Positions 32,512 to 43,267 of a DNA stretch of 64,000 nt are shown here, one piece after another; within the stretch, counting starts at the first letter, position 1; the number at the start of each line of letters is the position of its first letter. This DNA is from Sporosarcina jiandibaonis (GTDB lineage: Bacteria; Bacillota; Bacilli; Bacillales_A; Planococcaceae). Made by a program: the position numbers and the translations under genes. The DNA lies in assembly GCF_013184495.1 (NCBI RefSeq), contig NZ_JAAOIY010000002.1:248001-312000 (forward strand). Reading direction: 5' to 3'. A model generated the notes under the pieces. It made no database searches and was not told the origin of the DNA. It worked only from the letters and a program-made list of their open reading frames with translations.

Positions 32512-33831
32512 ATGAATGCAGTTCTTATTGCAGTAGTAGTTATGTTGTTTTTAAGTTTAATTCGAGTGAATGTAGTGCTTGCGTTGGTTGTGGGTGCAAT
32601 CGCGGGGGGCCTAACGGGCGGTCTTACGTTTGAGGCGACAATAGAGTCGTTTTCAGGGGGCCTCGGGGCCGGTGCCAATATTGCATTAAGCTACGCCCTT
32701 TTAGGTGGATTTGCTGTTGCGATTTCGCAAACCGGGATTCCGCAGTTGCTCGTCAATGGAATGTTGAAAATCGTAAAGAAAGACGGAGAAGAAGATCGTA
32801 CAGCGCTTGGGAAAGTTTTGGTCATCTTAATCCTGCTTCTAATGGCGATGTTCTCGCAAAACCTAATACCGATTCATATCGCATTCATCCCATTATTAGT
32901 TCCGCCGATTTTACACGTCTTGAATATGTTGAAAATCGATCGTCGATTGATCGCTTCTGTCTTAACGTTCGGGTTGACCGTGCCGTATATGATTTTACCG
33001 TATGGGTTCGGGTTCATTTTCCATGAAATATTAGCAACTCAAATGAAACTCGCTGGTCTGACAATTAATATGTCGGATATTCCGAAAGCGATGGTTATTC
33101 CAGTGTTAGGACTTGTTATCGGTTTGTTAATCGCGATATTCATTTCGTACCGAAAACCGAGAGAGTACGAAAACCGACAAATCGAAGTGTCCGAGAACAT
33201 TGTAGAAATTAAAACTCGTAATCTCGTATTTACTGTAATTGCCTTGATCGGTACACTTGCTGTACAAATACCGACGCAATCCATGATTGCAGGAGCTGTT
33301 ACCGGAATCGGTATCTTATATATAACTGGAGCATTAAAATGGAAGGAAGCAGATGATCTATTAAACGACGGCATGAAGATGATGGCTTTCGTCGGATTCG
33401 TTATGATTGCTGCGAACGGATTTGCTGCGGTTCTTAATGAAACAGGCCATGTTGCTTTACTTGTAGAGCGTACAAGTGAAATGTTAGGAGATAATAAAGG
33501 ATTGGCAGCACTCTTAATGCTGCTCGTTGGTTTAATAGTGACGATGGGCATCGGTTCCTCATTTGCCACGATTCCGATCATTGCGTCCATCTTCGTCCCA
33601 TTAAGTATCGCTTTCGGTTTCAGTACAATGGCTATCATTGCGCTTGTAGGGACGGCAGCCGCGCTTGGAGACGCCGGTTCACCTGCATCCGACTCGACGT
33701 TAGGACCGACAGCGGGACTAGATGCGGACGGACAACACAACCACATATGGGACTCTTGTGTTCCAACCTTTATTCACTTCAGTATTCCGTTATTAGTATT
33801 CGGTTGGATTGCGGTAATGTTGCTAGATTGA
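32512..33831 (+). CDS. Na+/H+ antiporter family membrane protein (NhaC-like)
   Basis: A 439-residue polytopic membrane protein with about 11-12 hydrophobic helices. The organisation (two related halves, PFAM Na_H_antiporter type, with GIGSSFATIPIIASI and AALGDAGSPASDSTLGPTAG near the C-terminal half) suggests a sodium:proton or related antiporter; the ion is inferred from the family only, and an amino-acid antiporter is possible. ATG 32512 follows AAGGAGTG with 6-bp spacing. It is monocistronic, bounded by the tuf terminator, its own promoter and a terminator at 33911. It splits the usual str-S10 junction. Confidence 0.8.
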   Translation: MNAVLIAVVVMLFLSLIRVNVVLALVVGAIAGGLTGGLTFEATIESFSGGLGAGANIALSYALLGGFAVAISQTGIPQLLVNGMLKIVKKDGEEDRTALGKVLVILILLLMAMFSQNLIPIHIAFIPLLVPPILHVLNMLKIDRRLIASVLTFGLTVPYMILPYGFGFIFHEILATQMKLAGLTINMSDIPKAMVIPVLGLVIGLLIAIFISYRKPREYENRQIEVSENIVEIKTRNLVFTVIALIGTLAVQIPTQSMIAGAVTGIGILYITGALKWKEADDLLNDGMKMMAFVGFVMIAANGFAAVLNETGHVALLVERTSEMLGDNKGLAALLMLLVGLIVTMGIGSSFATIPIIASIFVPLSIAFGFSTMAIIALVGTAAALGDAGSPASDSTLGPTAGLDADGQHNHIWDSCVPTFIHFSIPLLVFGWIAVMLLD

Positions 33832-33910
33832 GCTTAGTAACTTTTCCGACTAATTGCTAGGTTATTGCATCTAGTTATCAAAGCGACTATAATAATAAAA
33901 GCATTGAAAA

Positions 33911-33956
33911 GAATTTCGTTAAAACACTTGCGAAATTCTTTTTCCTTGTGTATAAT
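33911..33956 (+). promoter_or_regulatory. terminator of the antiporter gene overlapping the S10 operon promoter
   Basis: GAATTTCG (33911-33918) pairs with CGAAATTC (33931-33938), followed by TTTTT: an intrinsic terminator. Its 3' arm contains the -35 TTGCGA (33928-33933) of a promoter with TATAAT at 33951-33956 (spacer 17). Termination and S10 initiation thus share the same DNA. A leader of about 120 nt precedes rpsJ. Confidence 0.8.
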
Positions 33957-33961
33957 GTTGA

Positions 33962-34393
<432 letters not shown>

Positions 34394-34445
34394 TAGAAAT
34401 TATAATCGATAGAACAAATTTATTATATTACAGGAGGTGTGACGA

Positions 34446-35075
34446 ATGACCAAAGGAATCTTAGGGAAAAAAATCGGCATGACGCAAATTTTTGCTGAAA
34501 ACGGTGATCTGATCCCAGTAACAGTGATTGAAGCTACTCCAAACGTTGTTCTTCAAAAGAAGACTGCAGAAACGGACGGCTATGAAGCAATCCAACTAGG
34601 ATTTAACGATAAAAGAGACAAGCTATCGAACAAACCTGAAAAAGGGCACGTTGCGAAAGCTGATACAACGCCTAAGCGCTTCATCCGCGAATTTCGTGGT
34701 TTGGACGTTAACGCACACGAGGTTGGTCAGGAAGTCAAAGTCGATACATTCGCAGAGGGCGATATCGTCGATGTTGTAGGTACATCAAAAGGTAAAGGTT
34801 TCCAAGGTGTTATTAAGCGCCACGGATATTCAATTGGTTCCATGTCTCATGGATCACGTTTCCACCGTTCACCAGGTTCAATCGGATCTGTAGACGCTCA
34901 ACGTGTCTTCAAAGGTAAGAAACTACCAGGACGTATGGGAAATCAAACAGTAACAATTCAAAACCTTGAAATTGTTAGAGTTGACGCTGAGCGCAACTTG
35001 CTACTAATTAAAGGTAACGTTCCAGGATCACGTAAATCTCTTATTCAAGTGAAAAGCGCGATTAAAGGGAACTAA
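34446..35075 (+). CDS. rplC: Ribosomal protein L3
   Basis: L3 is an early-assembly protein of the large subunit near the peptidyl transferase centre. The 209-residue protein starts with [15 protein letters not shown] and has the extended loop [30 protein letters not shown] precedes the ATG. Confidence 0.98.
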   Translation: MTKGILGKKIGMTQIFAENGDLIPVTVIEATPNVVLQKKTAETDGYEAIQLGFNDKRDKLSNKPEKGHVAKADTTPKRFIREFRGLDVNAHEVGQEVKVDTFAEGDIVDVVGTSKGKGFQGVIKRHGYSIGSMSHGSRFHRSPGSIGSVDAQRVFKGKKLPGRMGNQTVTIQNLEIVRVDAERNLLLIKGNVPGSRKSLIQVKSAIKGN

Positions 35076-35100
35076 TTAATAAAGGAAGGAGGAAGTTGGA

Positions 35101-35724
35101 ATGACAAAAGTATCCGTTTTAAGTCAAACAGGTTCTTCAGTTGGCGAAATCGAATTAAACGATGCGATTTTCGGAATCGAGCCGAACGAAGCGATTTTGT
35201 TTGAAGCATTGGTCCAACAGCGTGCATCACTACGCCAAGGTAACCACAAAGTTAAAAACCGTTCTGAAGTTGCTGGCGGTGGACGCAAGCCATGGCGTCA
35301 AAAAGGAACAGGCCGTGCGCGTCAAGGGTCAATCCGTTCCCCACAATGGCGTGGAGGCGGTGTCGTATTTGGTCCAACACCAAGAAGCTACGCATACAAA
35401 TTACCAAGAAAAGTTCGCAGAATCGCTCTTTTATCTGCACTTTCATCAAAAGTACGCGAAGAGAACATTATCGTTCTTGACGAATTGTCATTTGATGCAC
35501 CAAAAACAAAAGAGTTTGTACAAGTATTGAAAGATCTTTCAATCGACAAAAAAGCATTGGTTGTCACTGCAGACCTTGATGAGACGGTGGCATTGTCCGC
35601 TCGTAACATTCCTGGAATCAGTGTTGTAACTGCAAGCAGCATCAATGTTCTTGACATCGTTGCGCACGAGAAATTCGTCGTAACTAAAGCAGCAGTAGAA
35701 AAAATTGAGGAGGTGCTTGGTTAA
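35101..35724 (+). CDS. rplD: Ribosomal protein L4
   Basis: L4 lines the exit tunnel together with L22. The 207-residue protein has the loop [19 protein letters not shown] with wild-type macrolide-relevant residues. It is 25 bp after rplC and its stop overlaps the rplW start (TAATG). Confidence 0.98.
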   Translation: MTKVSVLSQTGSSVGEIELNDAIFGIEPNEAILFEALVQQRASLRQGNHKVKNRSEVAGGGRKPWRQKGTGRARQGSIRSPQWRGGGVVFGPTPRSYAYKLPRKVRRIALLSALSSKVREENIIVLDELSFDAPKTKEFVQVLKDLSIDKKALVVTADLDETVALSARNIPGISVVTASSINVLDIVAHEKFVVTKAAVEKIEEVLG

Positions 35725-36008
35725 TGGAAGCACGTGATATCTTAAAACGTCCGGTCATTACCGAGCGTACTTCTGATCAAATGGAGTTTAAAAAATACAC
35801 TTTCGATGTCGACACGCGCGCTAACAAAACACAAGTTAAGCAAGCTGTTGAAGAAATCTTCGGAGTGAAAGTAGAAAAAGTAAACGTACAAAACTATAAA
35901 GGCAAGTTCAAACGTATGGGTAAACACGCTGGTTATACAAACAAACGCCGTAAAGCGATTGTTACGTTAACTGAGGACTCAAACGACATCGAACTATTCG
36001 AACTATAA
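35724..36008 (+). CDS. rplW: Ribosomal protein L23
   Basis: L23 lies at the tunnel exit and is the docking site for trigger factor and SRP. The 94-residue protein begins [16 protein letters not shown] and has [18 protein letters not shown]. Translation is coupled to rplD by a one-base overlap, with GAGGTG before the ATG. Confidence 0.97.
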   Translation: MEARDILKRPVITERTSDQMEFKKYTFDVDTRANKTQVKQAVEEIFGVKVEKVNVQNYKGKFKRMGKHAGYTNKRRKAIVTLTEDSNDIELFEL

Positions 36009-36055
36009 GTTTCTACTATTAAGTAACACGAATTATACGAAGGAGGGAAAACAAG

Positions 36056-36883
36056 GTGATTAAAAAATACAAACCTACTTCTAATGGACGTCGTAATATG
36101 ACTTCATCTGATTTCTCCGCAATTACTACGGATAAGCCAGAAAAATCATTGCTAGCGCCGGTTAAACGGTCAGGCGGACGTAACAATACAGGTAGGACTA
36201 CTGTTCGTCACCAAGGTGGCGGCCATAAACGCCAATACCGTGTCATCGATTTCCAACGTCGGAAAGATGGCATACCAGGACGCGTTGCTACGATCGAATA
36301 CGATCCGAACCGTTCTGCGAATATCGCTTTAATTAACTATGCTGATGGAGAAAAACGTTACATCCTTGCTCCAAAAGGTCTTCAAGTTGGAATGACAATT
36401 ATGTCAGGTCCAGATGTTGACGCTAAAGTAGGTAACGCACTGCCGCTTGAAAACATTCCAATGGGTTCAACAATCCACAACATTGAAATGAAACCTGGAA
36501 AAGGCGGTCAACTCGTACGTTCAGCTGGTACATCTGCACAACTTCTAGGACGTGAAGGTAAATATGTCATTATTCGTCTTCAATCCGGTGAAGTGCGCAT
36601 GATCCTTTCTGCTTGCCGCGCAACAATCGGTCAAGTTGGAAACGAACAACACGAACTTATCAACATCGGTAAAGCAGGACGTTCACGCTGGATGGGTAAA
36701 CGCCCGGCAGTACGTGGATCCGCAATGAACCCGAACGATCACCCGCACGGTGGAGGAGAAGGACGTACTGGAATCGGTATGCCATCACCACTTACACCAT
36801 GGGGCAAACCAACGCTTGGTTACAAAACGCGTAAGAAAAACAACGCTTCTGACAAACATATTGTTCGTCGTCGCAAGAAGTAA
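36056..36883 (+). CDS. rplB: Ribosomal protein L2
   Basis: L2 is required for subunit association and peptidyl transfer. The 275-residue protein has [16 protein letters not shown] and the C-terminal [15 protein letters not shown] with the conserved histidine. The start is GTG at 36056 with GGAGGGAAAACAAG ahead; the N-terminus is one residue shorter than many homologues ([13 protein letters not shown]). Confidence 0.98.
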   Translation: MIKKYKPTSNGRRNMTSSDFSAITTDKPEKSLLAPVKRSGGRNNTGRTTVRHQGGGHKRQYRVIDFQRRKDGIPGRVATIEYDPNRSANIALINYADGEKRYILAPKGLQVGMTIMSGPDVDAKVGNALPLENIPMGSTIHNIEMKPGKGGQLVRSAGTSAQLLGREGKYVIIRLQSGEVRMILSACRATIGQVGNEQHELINIGKAGRSRWMGKRPAVRGSAMNPNDHPHGGGEGRTGIGMPSPLTPWGKPTLGYKTRKKNNASDKHIVRRRKK

Positions 36884-36943
36884 GTTAGAATCACTGCGGT
36901 TCAATTATTGGGCCGTAGTCAAATCAAGGAGGGAGGTTCTGAC

Positions 36944-37222
36944 ATGGGCCGAAGCTTGAAAAAAGGACCTTTTGCAGACGATCATCTTTTAAAGAAAGTC
37001 GAAGCGCAAAAAGGTTCAGAGAAAAAACAAGTAATTAGAACATGGTCAAGACGTTCAACAATTTTCCCGTCTTTCATCGGAATGACGATTGCAGTATACG
37101 ATGGTCGTAAACACGTACCAGTATACGTTACTGAAGATATGGTTGGTCATAAACTAGGTGAGTTTGCACCGACACGTACATTTAGAAATCACGGTGGCGA
37201 CGATAAGAAAACAGGTCGTTAA
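36944..37222 (+). CDS. rpsS: Ribosomal protein S19
   Basis: S19 contacts S13 in the head of the small subunit. The 92-residue protein starts [21 protein letters not shown] 36944 follows GGGAGGTTCTG; the in-frame sequence upstream is leader. Confidence 0.98.
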   Translation: MGRSLKKGPFADDHLLKKVEAQKGSEKKQVIRTWSRRSTIFPSFIGMTIAVYDGRKHVPVYVTEDMVGHKLGEFAPTRTFRNHGGDDKKTGR

Positions 37223-37241
37223 TTGAGAGGAGGTAAATCTG

Positions 37242-37586
37242 ATGCAACAAGCTAAAGCTACTGCCCGCACAGTCCGTATTGCTCCTCGTAAAGTTCGTCT
37301 AGTGGTTGATCTTATCAGAGGTAAGAAAATCGGTGAAGCTGTGGCAATTCTACGTCTGACGCCGAGAGCGGCATCTCCAGCTGTAGAAAAAGTATTAAAT
37401 TCAGCCGTCGCAAACGCTGAACATAACTATGAAATGGATGTCGAGAACTTAATTGTTAGCGAAGTATTCGTTGATGAAGGACCGACATTGAAACGTTTCC
37501 GCCCACGTGCACAGGGACGCGCAAGTGCTATCAACAAACGCACAAGCCACATCACTGTCGTGGTAGCAGAGAAGAAGGAGGGATAA
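37242..37586 (+). CDS. rplV: Ribosomal protein L22
   Basis: L22 lines the exit tunnel. The 114-residue protein has [21 protein letters not shown] and the beta-hairpin [15 protein letters not shown], intact at the macrolide-sensitive tip. AGAGGAGGTAAATCTG precedes the ATG. Confidence 0.97.
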   Translation: MQQAKATARTVRIAPRKVRLVVDLIRGKKIGEAVAILRLTPRAASPAVEKVLNSAVANAEHNYEMDVENLIVSEVFVDEGPTLKRFRPRAQGRASAINKRTSHITVVVAEKKEG

Positions 37587-37589
37587 TTC

Positions 37590-38249
37590 GTGGGTCAAAA
37601 AATACATCCTAATGGTTTGCGTGTCGGTATCATACGTGACTGGGAGTCAAAATGGTACGCTGAAAAAGACTACGCAACATTATTGCATGAAGACTTGAAA
37701 ATTCGTGAGTATATTGACAAGCATCTAGTGGATGCATCTGTTTCTAAAGTAGAAATCGAGCGTGCTGCAAAGCGTGTAAACATTTCTATTCACACTGCGA
37801 AACCTGGAATGGTAATTGGTAAAGGTGGCTCCGAGGTCGAAGCTCTCCGTAAACAATTAAATGCGATTACAGGCAAACGCGTACACATCAACATCATCGA
37901 AATCAAACGTGCAGATCTTGACGCGAAATTAGTAGCAGAAAACATTGCACGTCAATTAGAAGGCCGTGTTTCATTCCGTCGTGTGCAAAAACAAGCAATT
38001 CAACGTACACTTCGCGCTGGTGCGAAAGGGATTAAAACACAAGTTTCTGGACGTCTTGGCGGTGCGGACATCGCTCGTGCAGAACATTATAGTGAAGGTA
38101 CTGTTCCTCTTCATACTTTACGTGCAGACATTGACTACGCTCATGCAGAAGCTGATACAACATTCGGTAAGCTTGGCGTAAAAGTATGGATTTACAGAGG
38201 AGAAGTCCTTCCAGCGAGAAAGAAGAACTCTGAGGAAGGAGGCAACTAA
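37590..38249 (+). CDS. rpsC: Ribosomal protein S3
   Basis: S3 forms part of the mRNA entry channel. The 219-residue protein starts [17 protein letters not shown] and contains the KH motif [18 protein letters not shown] start at 37590, 3 bp after rplV, with AAGGAGGGA inside the rplV end. Confidence 0.98.
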   Translation: MGQKIHPNGLRVGIIRDWESKWYAEKDYATLLHEDLKIREYIDKHLVDASVSKVEIERAAKRVNISIHTAKPGMVIGKGGSEVEALRKQLNAITGKRVHINIIEIKRADLDAKLVAENIARQLEGRVSFRRVQKQAIQRTLRAGAKGIKTQVSGRLGGADIARAEHYSEGTVPLHTLRADIDYAHAEADTTFGKLGVKVWIYRGEVLPARKKNSEEGGN

Positions 38250-38250
38250 T

Positions 38251-38685
38251 ATGTTAATGCCTAAACGAGTTAAATATCGTAGTGTATTCCGCGGCAGCAT
38301 GCGTGGAACTACAAAAGGTGGAGCAACTGTTGAATTTGGCGAGTATGGTCTTCAAGCTCTTGAAGCATCATGGATCACAAACCGTCAAATTGAAGCAGCG
38401 CGTATTGCAATGACACGTTACATGAAACGTGGAGGGAAAGTTTGGATTAATATTTTCCCACACAAACCATATACAAAAAAGCCTCTTGAAGTTCGGATGG
38501 GTTCCGGTAAGGGTGCTGTTGAAGGCTGGGTAGCAGTTGTTAAACCTGGTAGAATCATGTTTGAAATTGCAGGTGTCGATGAAGAGGTAGCTCGTGAAGC
38601 GCTTCGTCTTGCATCTCACAAGCTTCCTATTAAGAGTAAGTTTGTAAAACGTGAAGAAATTGGTGGTGAATCTAATGAAAGCTAA
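38251..38685 (+). CDS. rplP: Ribosomal protein L16
   Basis: L16 binds near the A site of the large subunit. The 144-residue protein starts [10 protein letters not shown] and contains [18 protein letters not shown]. It begins 1 bp after rpsC and overlaps rpmC by 11 bp. Confidence 0.98.
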   Translation: MLMPKRVKYRSVFRGSMRGTTKGGATVEFGEYGLQALEASWITNRQIEAARIAMTRYMKRGGKVWINIFPHKPYTKKPLEVRMGSGKGAVEGWVAVVKPGRIMFEIAGVDEEVAREALRLASHKLPIKSKFVKREEIGGESNES

Positions 38686-38875
38686 AGAAATCCGTGACTT
38701 AACAACTGCAGAGATTGAGCAACAAGTGAAATCACTGAAAGAAGAGCTTTTCAACCTTCGCTTCCAATTGGCGACTGGTCAATTAGAAAACACTGCACGC
38801 ATCGGTCAAGTTCGTAAATCGATTGCGCGCATGAAAACTGTAATACGTCAAAGAGAAATCAGTGCAAATAACTGA
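38675..38875 (+). CDS. rpmC: Ribosomal protein L29
   Basis: L29 is a small helical protein near L23 at the tunnel exit. The 66-residue protein reads [19 protein letters not shown] and then [18 protein letters not shown]. The ATG at 38675 sits in the end of rplP and follows GGTGGTGAA. Confidence 0.96.
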   Translation: MKAKEIRDLTTAEIEQQVKSLKEELFNLRFQLATGQLENTARIGQVRKSIARMKTVIRQREISANN

Positions 38876-38892
38876 TGAAGGAGGTTCCAACT

Positions 38893-39156
38893 ATGACTGA
38901 GCGTAATGAGCGCAAGGTATATACAGGGCGCGTCGTTTCTGACAAAATGGATAAAACGATCACTGTGTTGGTCGAAACACAAAAGAAGCATACCTTATAC
39001 GGTAAACGTGTGAAGTATTCTAAAAAGCATAAAGTTCATGACGAGTTGAACGAAGCGAAAATAGGAGATATCGTTCGCATTGCGGAAACGCGTCCGCTTT
39101 CGAAATCAAAACATTTCCGCCTAACTGAAATCGTCAAGAAAGCAATCGTTATTTAA
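38893..39156 (+). CDS. rpsQ: Ribosomal protein S17
   Basis: S17 is a primary 16S rRNA binder. The 87-residue protein has [18 protein letters not shown] and [14 protein letters not shown] 38893 follows GAAGGAGGTTCC, 17 bp after rpmC. Confidence 0.97.
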   Translation: MTERNERKVYTGRVVSDKMDKTITVLVETQKKHTLYGKRVKYSKKHKVHDELNEAKIGDIVRIAETRPLSKSKHFRLTEIVKKAIVI

Positions 39157-39195
39157 TAGATATCGGATACTGAAATCCGAGGGGAGGTAGCCTCA

Positions 39196-39564
39196 ATGAT
39201 TCAACAGGAAAGTCGTATGAAAGTCGCCGATAACTCAGGCGCTCGTGAAGTTCTTACAATTAAAGTACTTGGTGGTACAGGTCGCAAAGTAGCCAATATC
39301 GGTGACATCGTTGTCTGTACAGTGAAAAAAGCAACACCAGGTGGCGTTGTTAAGAAAGGCGAAGTCGTCAAGGCTGTTATCGTGCGTTCGAAAACCGGCG
39401 TTCGTCGTAACGACGGATCATATATAACTTTTGATGAGAACGCATGCGTGATCATCCGGGACGACAAGAGCCCACGTGGAACACGTATTTTTGGACCTGT
39501 TGCTCGCGAACTTCGCGATAGCAACTTCATGAGAATTATTTCTCTTGCTCCAGAAGTACTTTAA
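39196..39564 (+). CDS. rplN: Ribosomal protein L14
   Basis: L14 forms an intersubunit bridge. The 122-residue protein starts [19 protein letters not shown] and has [17 protein letters not shown]. It opens the spc-type portion of the cluster; GGGGAGGTAGCC precedes it. Confidence 0.98.
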   Translation: MIQQESRMKVADNSGAREVLTIKVLGGTGRKVANIGDIVVCTVKKATPGGVVKKGEVVKAVIVRSKTGVRRNDGSYITFDENACVIIRDDKSPRGTRIFGPVARELRDSNFMRIISLAPEVL

Positions 39565-39599
39565 TTAACATGACAGTGCAAAACAGGAGGTGCGACAGA

Positions 39600-39911
39600 A
39601 TGCATGTAAAAAAAGGCGATAAAGTTATGGTCATATCCGGGAAAGACAAAGGTAAGACCGGCGTGATCCTAGCAGCTTTTCCTAAGAAGGACCGTGTGAT
39701 TGTTGAAGGTGCAAACATCGTTAAGAAACACACGAAACCTAACCAGGAAAATCCTCAAGGCGGAATAATGAGCATAGAGGCAGCGATCCATGTTTCAAAC
39801 GTCATGCTAATCGACCCTAAAACTAACGAGCCAACTCGTGTAGGGTACAAGATTGAAGATGGCAAAAAAGTTCGTGTTGCTAAAAAATCCGGTGCAGTAC
39901 TGGATAACTAA
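39600..39911 (+). CDS. rplX: Ribosomal protein L24
   Basis: L24 initiates large-subunit assembly. The 103-residue KOW protein starts [24 protein letters not shown] 39600 follows CAGGAGGTGCGACAGA; an upstream in-frame ATG at 39570 has no RBS. Confidence 0.97.
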   Translation: MHVKKGDKVMVISGKDKGKTGVILAAFPKKDRVIVEGANIVKKHTKPNQENPQGGIMSIEAAIHVSNVMLIDPKTNEPTRVGYKIEDGKKVRVAKKSGAVLDN

Positions 39912-39937
39912 GTAGCGGTTGAAAGGAGGTCCAATAG

Positions 39938-40477
39938 ATGAGCCGTTTTAAAGAGAAGTTTATTAACGAAGTTACACCTGCTCTAATGAGCAAGTTTGAA
40001 TATACATCAGTGATGCAAGTTCCTAAAGTGGACAAAATCGTAATCAACATGGGTGTTGGCGATGCTGTTCAAAATACGAAAGCACTAGATGCGGCAGTGG
40101 AAGATTTAGCGATTATCTCTGGTCAAAAACCAGTTATCACAAAAGCGAAGAAATCTATCGCAGGATTCCGTCTACGTGAAGGAATGCCTATTGGAACAAA
40201 AGTTACATTACGCGGTGAACGCATGTATGAGTTCCTAGATAAATTGATTTCCGTTTCATTGCCACGTGTTCGTGACTTCCGCGGTGTTTCAAAAAGAGCA
40301 TTCGACGGTCGTGGAAACTATACGCTTGGTGTAAAAGAGCAATTGATCTTCCCTGAAATCGAATATGATAAAGTATCTAAAATTCGTGGTATGGACATTA
40401 ACATCGTAACAACTGCTAATTCAGATGAAGAAGCACACGAGTTGCTTAAGCAGTTCGGCATGCCATTCCAGAAGTAA
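39938..40477 (+). CDS. rplE: Ribosomal protein L5
   Basis: L5 binds 5S rRNA and contacts S13. The 179-residue protein has [17 protein letters not shown] and [27 protein letters not shown] precedes the ATG. Confidence 0.98.
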   Translation: MSRFKEKFINEVTPALMSKFEYTSVMQVPKVDKIVINMGVGDAVQNTKALDAAVEDLAIISGQKPVITKAKKSIAGFRLREGMPIGTKVTLRGERMYEFLDKLISVSLPRVRDFRGVSKRAFDGRGNYTLGVKEQLIFPEIEYDKVSKIRGMDINIVTTANSDEEAHELLKQFGMPFQK

Positions 40478-40481
40478 ATAA

Positions 40482-40682
<201 letters not shown>

Positions 40683-40711
40683 TCCCCAAATATGGGAAGG
40701 AGGTCAATGGA

Positions 40712-41110
40712 ATGACAATGAGTGATCCGGTCGCAGATATGCTTACTCGCATCCGTAACGCGAACATGGTTCGTCACGAGAAGCTTGAGGTACCTGCATC
40801 AAACATGAAAAGAGAAATTGCTGAAATCCTAAAACGTGAAGGTTTCGTCCGTGATGTTGAATTTGTTAAAGACAACAAACAAGGCATCATCCGAATCTTC
40901 CTTAAATATGGTCAAAACGACGAGCGTGTTATTACTGGTCTAAAACGTATTTCAAAACCAGGACTTCGTGTTTATGCAAAAACAAATGAAGTTCCTAAAG
41001 TATTGAATGGTTTAGGTATCGCCCTCGTGTCTACATCACATGGCGTTCTTACTGATAAGGAAGCACGCGCTAAACAAGTAGGCGGAGAAGTCGTAGCTTA
41101 CATCTGGTAA
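40712..41110 (+). CDS. rpsH: Ribosomal protein S8
   Basis: S8 binds the central 16S domain and in many bacteria also represses the spc operon. The 132-residue protein has [14 protein letters not shown] and [16 protein letters not shown] 40712 is favoured by GAAGGAGGTC upstream; ATG 40718 is an alternative. Confidence 0.97.
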   Translation: MTMSDPVADMLTRIRNANMVRHEKLEVPASNMKREIAEILKREGFVRDVEFVKDNKQGIIRIFLKYGQNDERVITGLKRISKPGLRVYAKTNEVPKVLNGLGIALVSTSHGVLTDKEARAKQVGGEVVAYIW

Positions 41111-41140
41111 TACGCAACAATTGAATGGAGGTGCAATTGA

Positions 41141-41680
41141 ATGTCCCGTATAGGAAAAAAGCCGATTGAAGTACCTGAACAAGTAACAGTTACACTTTCA
41201 GAAGGTAATGTTGTTACAGTTAAAGGACCAAAAGGCGAACTTACTAATAAATTTAACCAAGATATTCAGATCGAAAAAGAAGGCAACGTTATTACGTTAA
41301 TTCGTCCATCTGAATCTAAACAACACCGTTCTATCCATGGAACGACACGTTCACTTCTTGATAATATGATTACAGGCGTTTCAAAAGGATTCGAACGTTC
41401 ACTTGAACTTGTTGGGGTAGGTTACCGTGCACAACTTCAAGGAAACAAACTAGTTCTTAACGTCGGTTATTCACACCCGGTTGAATTTACACCGGAAGAT
41501 GGTGTACAAATCGAAGTTCCTGAAAATACAAAAGTTAAAATAACTGGTATTGATAAAGAACGCGTTGGTGCTCTTGCATCTAAAATTCGTCAAGTACGCC
41601 CGCCTGAGCCTTATAAAGGCAAAGGAATCCGTTACCAAGGCGAAAAGGTACGTAGTAAAGAAGGTAAAACAGGTAAATAA
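41141..41680 (+). CDS. rplF: Ribosomal protein L6
   Basis: L6 lies near the sarcin-ricin loop. The 179-residue protein starts [17 protein letters not shown] and ends with [31 protein letters not shown] precedes the ATG. Confidence 0.98.
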   Translation: MSRIGKKPIEVPEQVTVTLSEGNVVTVKGPKGELTNKFNQDIQIEKEGNVITLIRPSESKQHRSIHGTTRSLLDNMITGVSKGFERSLELVGVGYRAQLQGNKLVLNVGYSHPVEFTPEDGVQIEVPENTKVKITGIDKERVGALASKIRQVRPPEPYKGKGIRYQGEKVRSKEGKTGK

Positions 41681-41712
41681 TACCGCATAGGTATTTGGAA
41701 GGAGTGACCACG

Positions 41713-42075
41713 ATGATTACGAAAAATGATAGAAACGCTGTCCGTAAAAAACGTCATTATCGCGTACGTACGAAAATTAGCGGTACTGCAGCGCGTCCTC
41801 GTTTAAACGTTTATCGTTCAAATAAGCATATTTATGCTCAATTGATCGATGATGTGAACGGAGTAACGATTGCTAGCGCATCGACGATGGACAAAGATTT
41901 TGGTCTCGAGTCTAAAGCGGACACTGAAGCTGCTGCTAAAGTTGGCGAGATAATCGCGAATAAAGCCGGAGAGAAAAACGTCAAATCGGTTGTATTCGAC
42001 CGTGGCGGTTACCTATTTCACGGCCGTGTGAAAGCTCTTGCTGACTCAGCACGTGAGAATGGTCTGGAATTTTAA
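41713..42075 (+). CDS. rplR: Ribosomal protein L18
   Basis: L18 delivers 5S rRNA to the large subunit. The 120-residue protein has [20 protein letters not shown] and [20 protein letters not shown] 41713 follows GAAGGAGTGACC; an upstream in-frame ATG adds six unrelated residues. Confidence 0.97.
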   Translation: MITKNDRNAVRKKRHYRVRTKISGTAARPRLNVYRSNKHIYAQLIDDVNGVTIASASTMDKDFGLESKADTEAAAKVGEIIANKAGEKNVKSVVFDRGGYLFHGRVKALADSARENGLEF

Positions 42076-42096
42076 TTAAAAGGAGGGACATATTTA

Positions 42097-42597
42097 ATGC
42101 GTCGTAATGATCAGAATAAAAGTGAATTTGAAGAACGCGTAGTTACGATTAACCGTGTTGCTAAAGTTGTAAAAGGTGGACGTCGTTTCCGCTTTACTGC
42201 TCTTGTAGTAGTCGGCGACAAAAACGGTCGAGTCGGATTTGGAACTGGGAAAGCACAGGAAGTTCCAGAGGCTATCCGTAAAGCAATTGAAGATGCTAAG
42301 AAAAACCTAATTTTTGTACCAATGGTTAGAGGTACAACTCCGCACGAAGTTCTCGGACGCTTTGGTGCAGGTCAAGTTCTAATTAAACCTGCTGCACCTG
42401 GTACAGGAGTTATCGCAGGCGGACCTGTCCGTGCTGTACTCGAACTAGCTGGTATTACAGATATTCTTTCAAAATCACTTGGTTCAAGCACGCCGATCAA
42501 CATGGTTCGTGCAACAATTTCAGGACTAGAGAATTTGAAACGTGCAGAAGATGTAGCAAAATTGCGCGGAAAAACTGTAGAAGAACTGTTAGGTTAA
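42097..42597 (+). CDS. rpsE: Ribosomal protein S5
   Basis: S5 affects decoding accuracy. The 166-residue protein has [19 protein letters not shown] and the spectinomycin-relevant loop in wild-type form, then [29 protein letters not shown] precedes the ATG. Confidence 0.98.
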   Translation: MRRNDQNKSEFEERVVTINRVAKVVKGGRRFRFTALVVVGDKNGRVGFGTGKAQEVPEAIRKAIEDAKKNLIFVPMVRGTTPHEVLGRFGAGQVLIKPAAPGTGVIAGGPVRAVLELAGITDILSKSLGSSTPINMVRATISGLENLKRAEDVAKLRGKTVEELLG

Positions 42598-42610
42598 GGG
42601 GGGAAAGACA

Positions 42611-42793
42611 ATGGCGAACAAACTCGAAATCACCCTTAAAAAGAGCGTGATCGGTTCAAAACCGGCACAGCGTAAAACAGTAGAAGCTTTAGGGCTAAAC
42701 AAAATTAATCAGACGGTTGAACATGAAGACAATGTTGCAATTCGTGGCATGGTCAACGTAGTATCCCACCTGGTTGAAGTTAAAGAACTATAA
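42611..42793 (+). CDS. rpmD: Ribosomal protein L30
   Basis: A 60-residue large-subunit protein: [21 protein letters not shown] and then [18 protein letters not shown] fit L30. GGGGGGAAAGACA precedes the ATG, 13 bp after rpsE. Confidence 0.96.
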   Translation: MANKLEITLKKSVIGSKPAQRKTVEALGLNKINQTVEHEDNVAIRGMVNVVSHLVEVKEL

Positions 42794-42826
42794 TCCCGTT
42801 TTTCTTATTAAGGAGGTGCCAATGAA

Positions 42827-43267
42827 ATGAACTTACATGAAATGAAACCAGCTGTAGGTGCTCGTAAATCACGGAAACGTATTGGACGCGGCATCGGATC
42901 TGGCTTTGGGAAAACTTCTGGTAAAGGGCATAAAGGTCAAAATGCTCGTTCCGGCGGTGGTACACGTCTAGGATTTGAAGGTGGTCAAACACCATTATTC
43001 CAACGACTTCCTAAGCGCGGTTTTACAAACATCAACCGTAAAGACTATACAGTAGTAAATATCGATAAACTTAACCTATTTGATGAAGGCACAGTAGTAA
43101 CACCCGAAATGTTACTTGAGTCGGGTATTGTCAGCAAAACTAAATCAGGAATCAAGATTCTAGGCAATGGAACACTTGAGAAAAAGATTACAGTTAAGGC
43201 CCACAAATTCTCTGCTGCTGCTAAGGAAGCTATCGAAAAAGCCGGCGGACATACCGAGGTGATTTAA
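42827..43267 (+). CDS. rplO: Ribosomal protein L15
   Basis: L15 is a late-assembly large-subunit protein. The 146-residue protein starts [18 protein letters not shown] and has the glycine-rich [19 protein letters not shown] region. AAGGAGGTG lies 8 bp ahead. Its stop overlaps the secY start (TAATG). Confidence 0.97.
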   Translation: MNLHEMKPAVGARKSRKRIGRGIGSGFGKTSGKGHKGQNARSGGGTRLGFEGGQTPLFQRLPKRGFTNINRKDYTVVNIDKLNLFDEGTVVTPEMLLESGIVSKTKSGIKILGNGTLEKKITVKAHKFSAAAKEAIEKAGGHTEVI

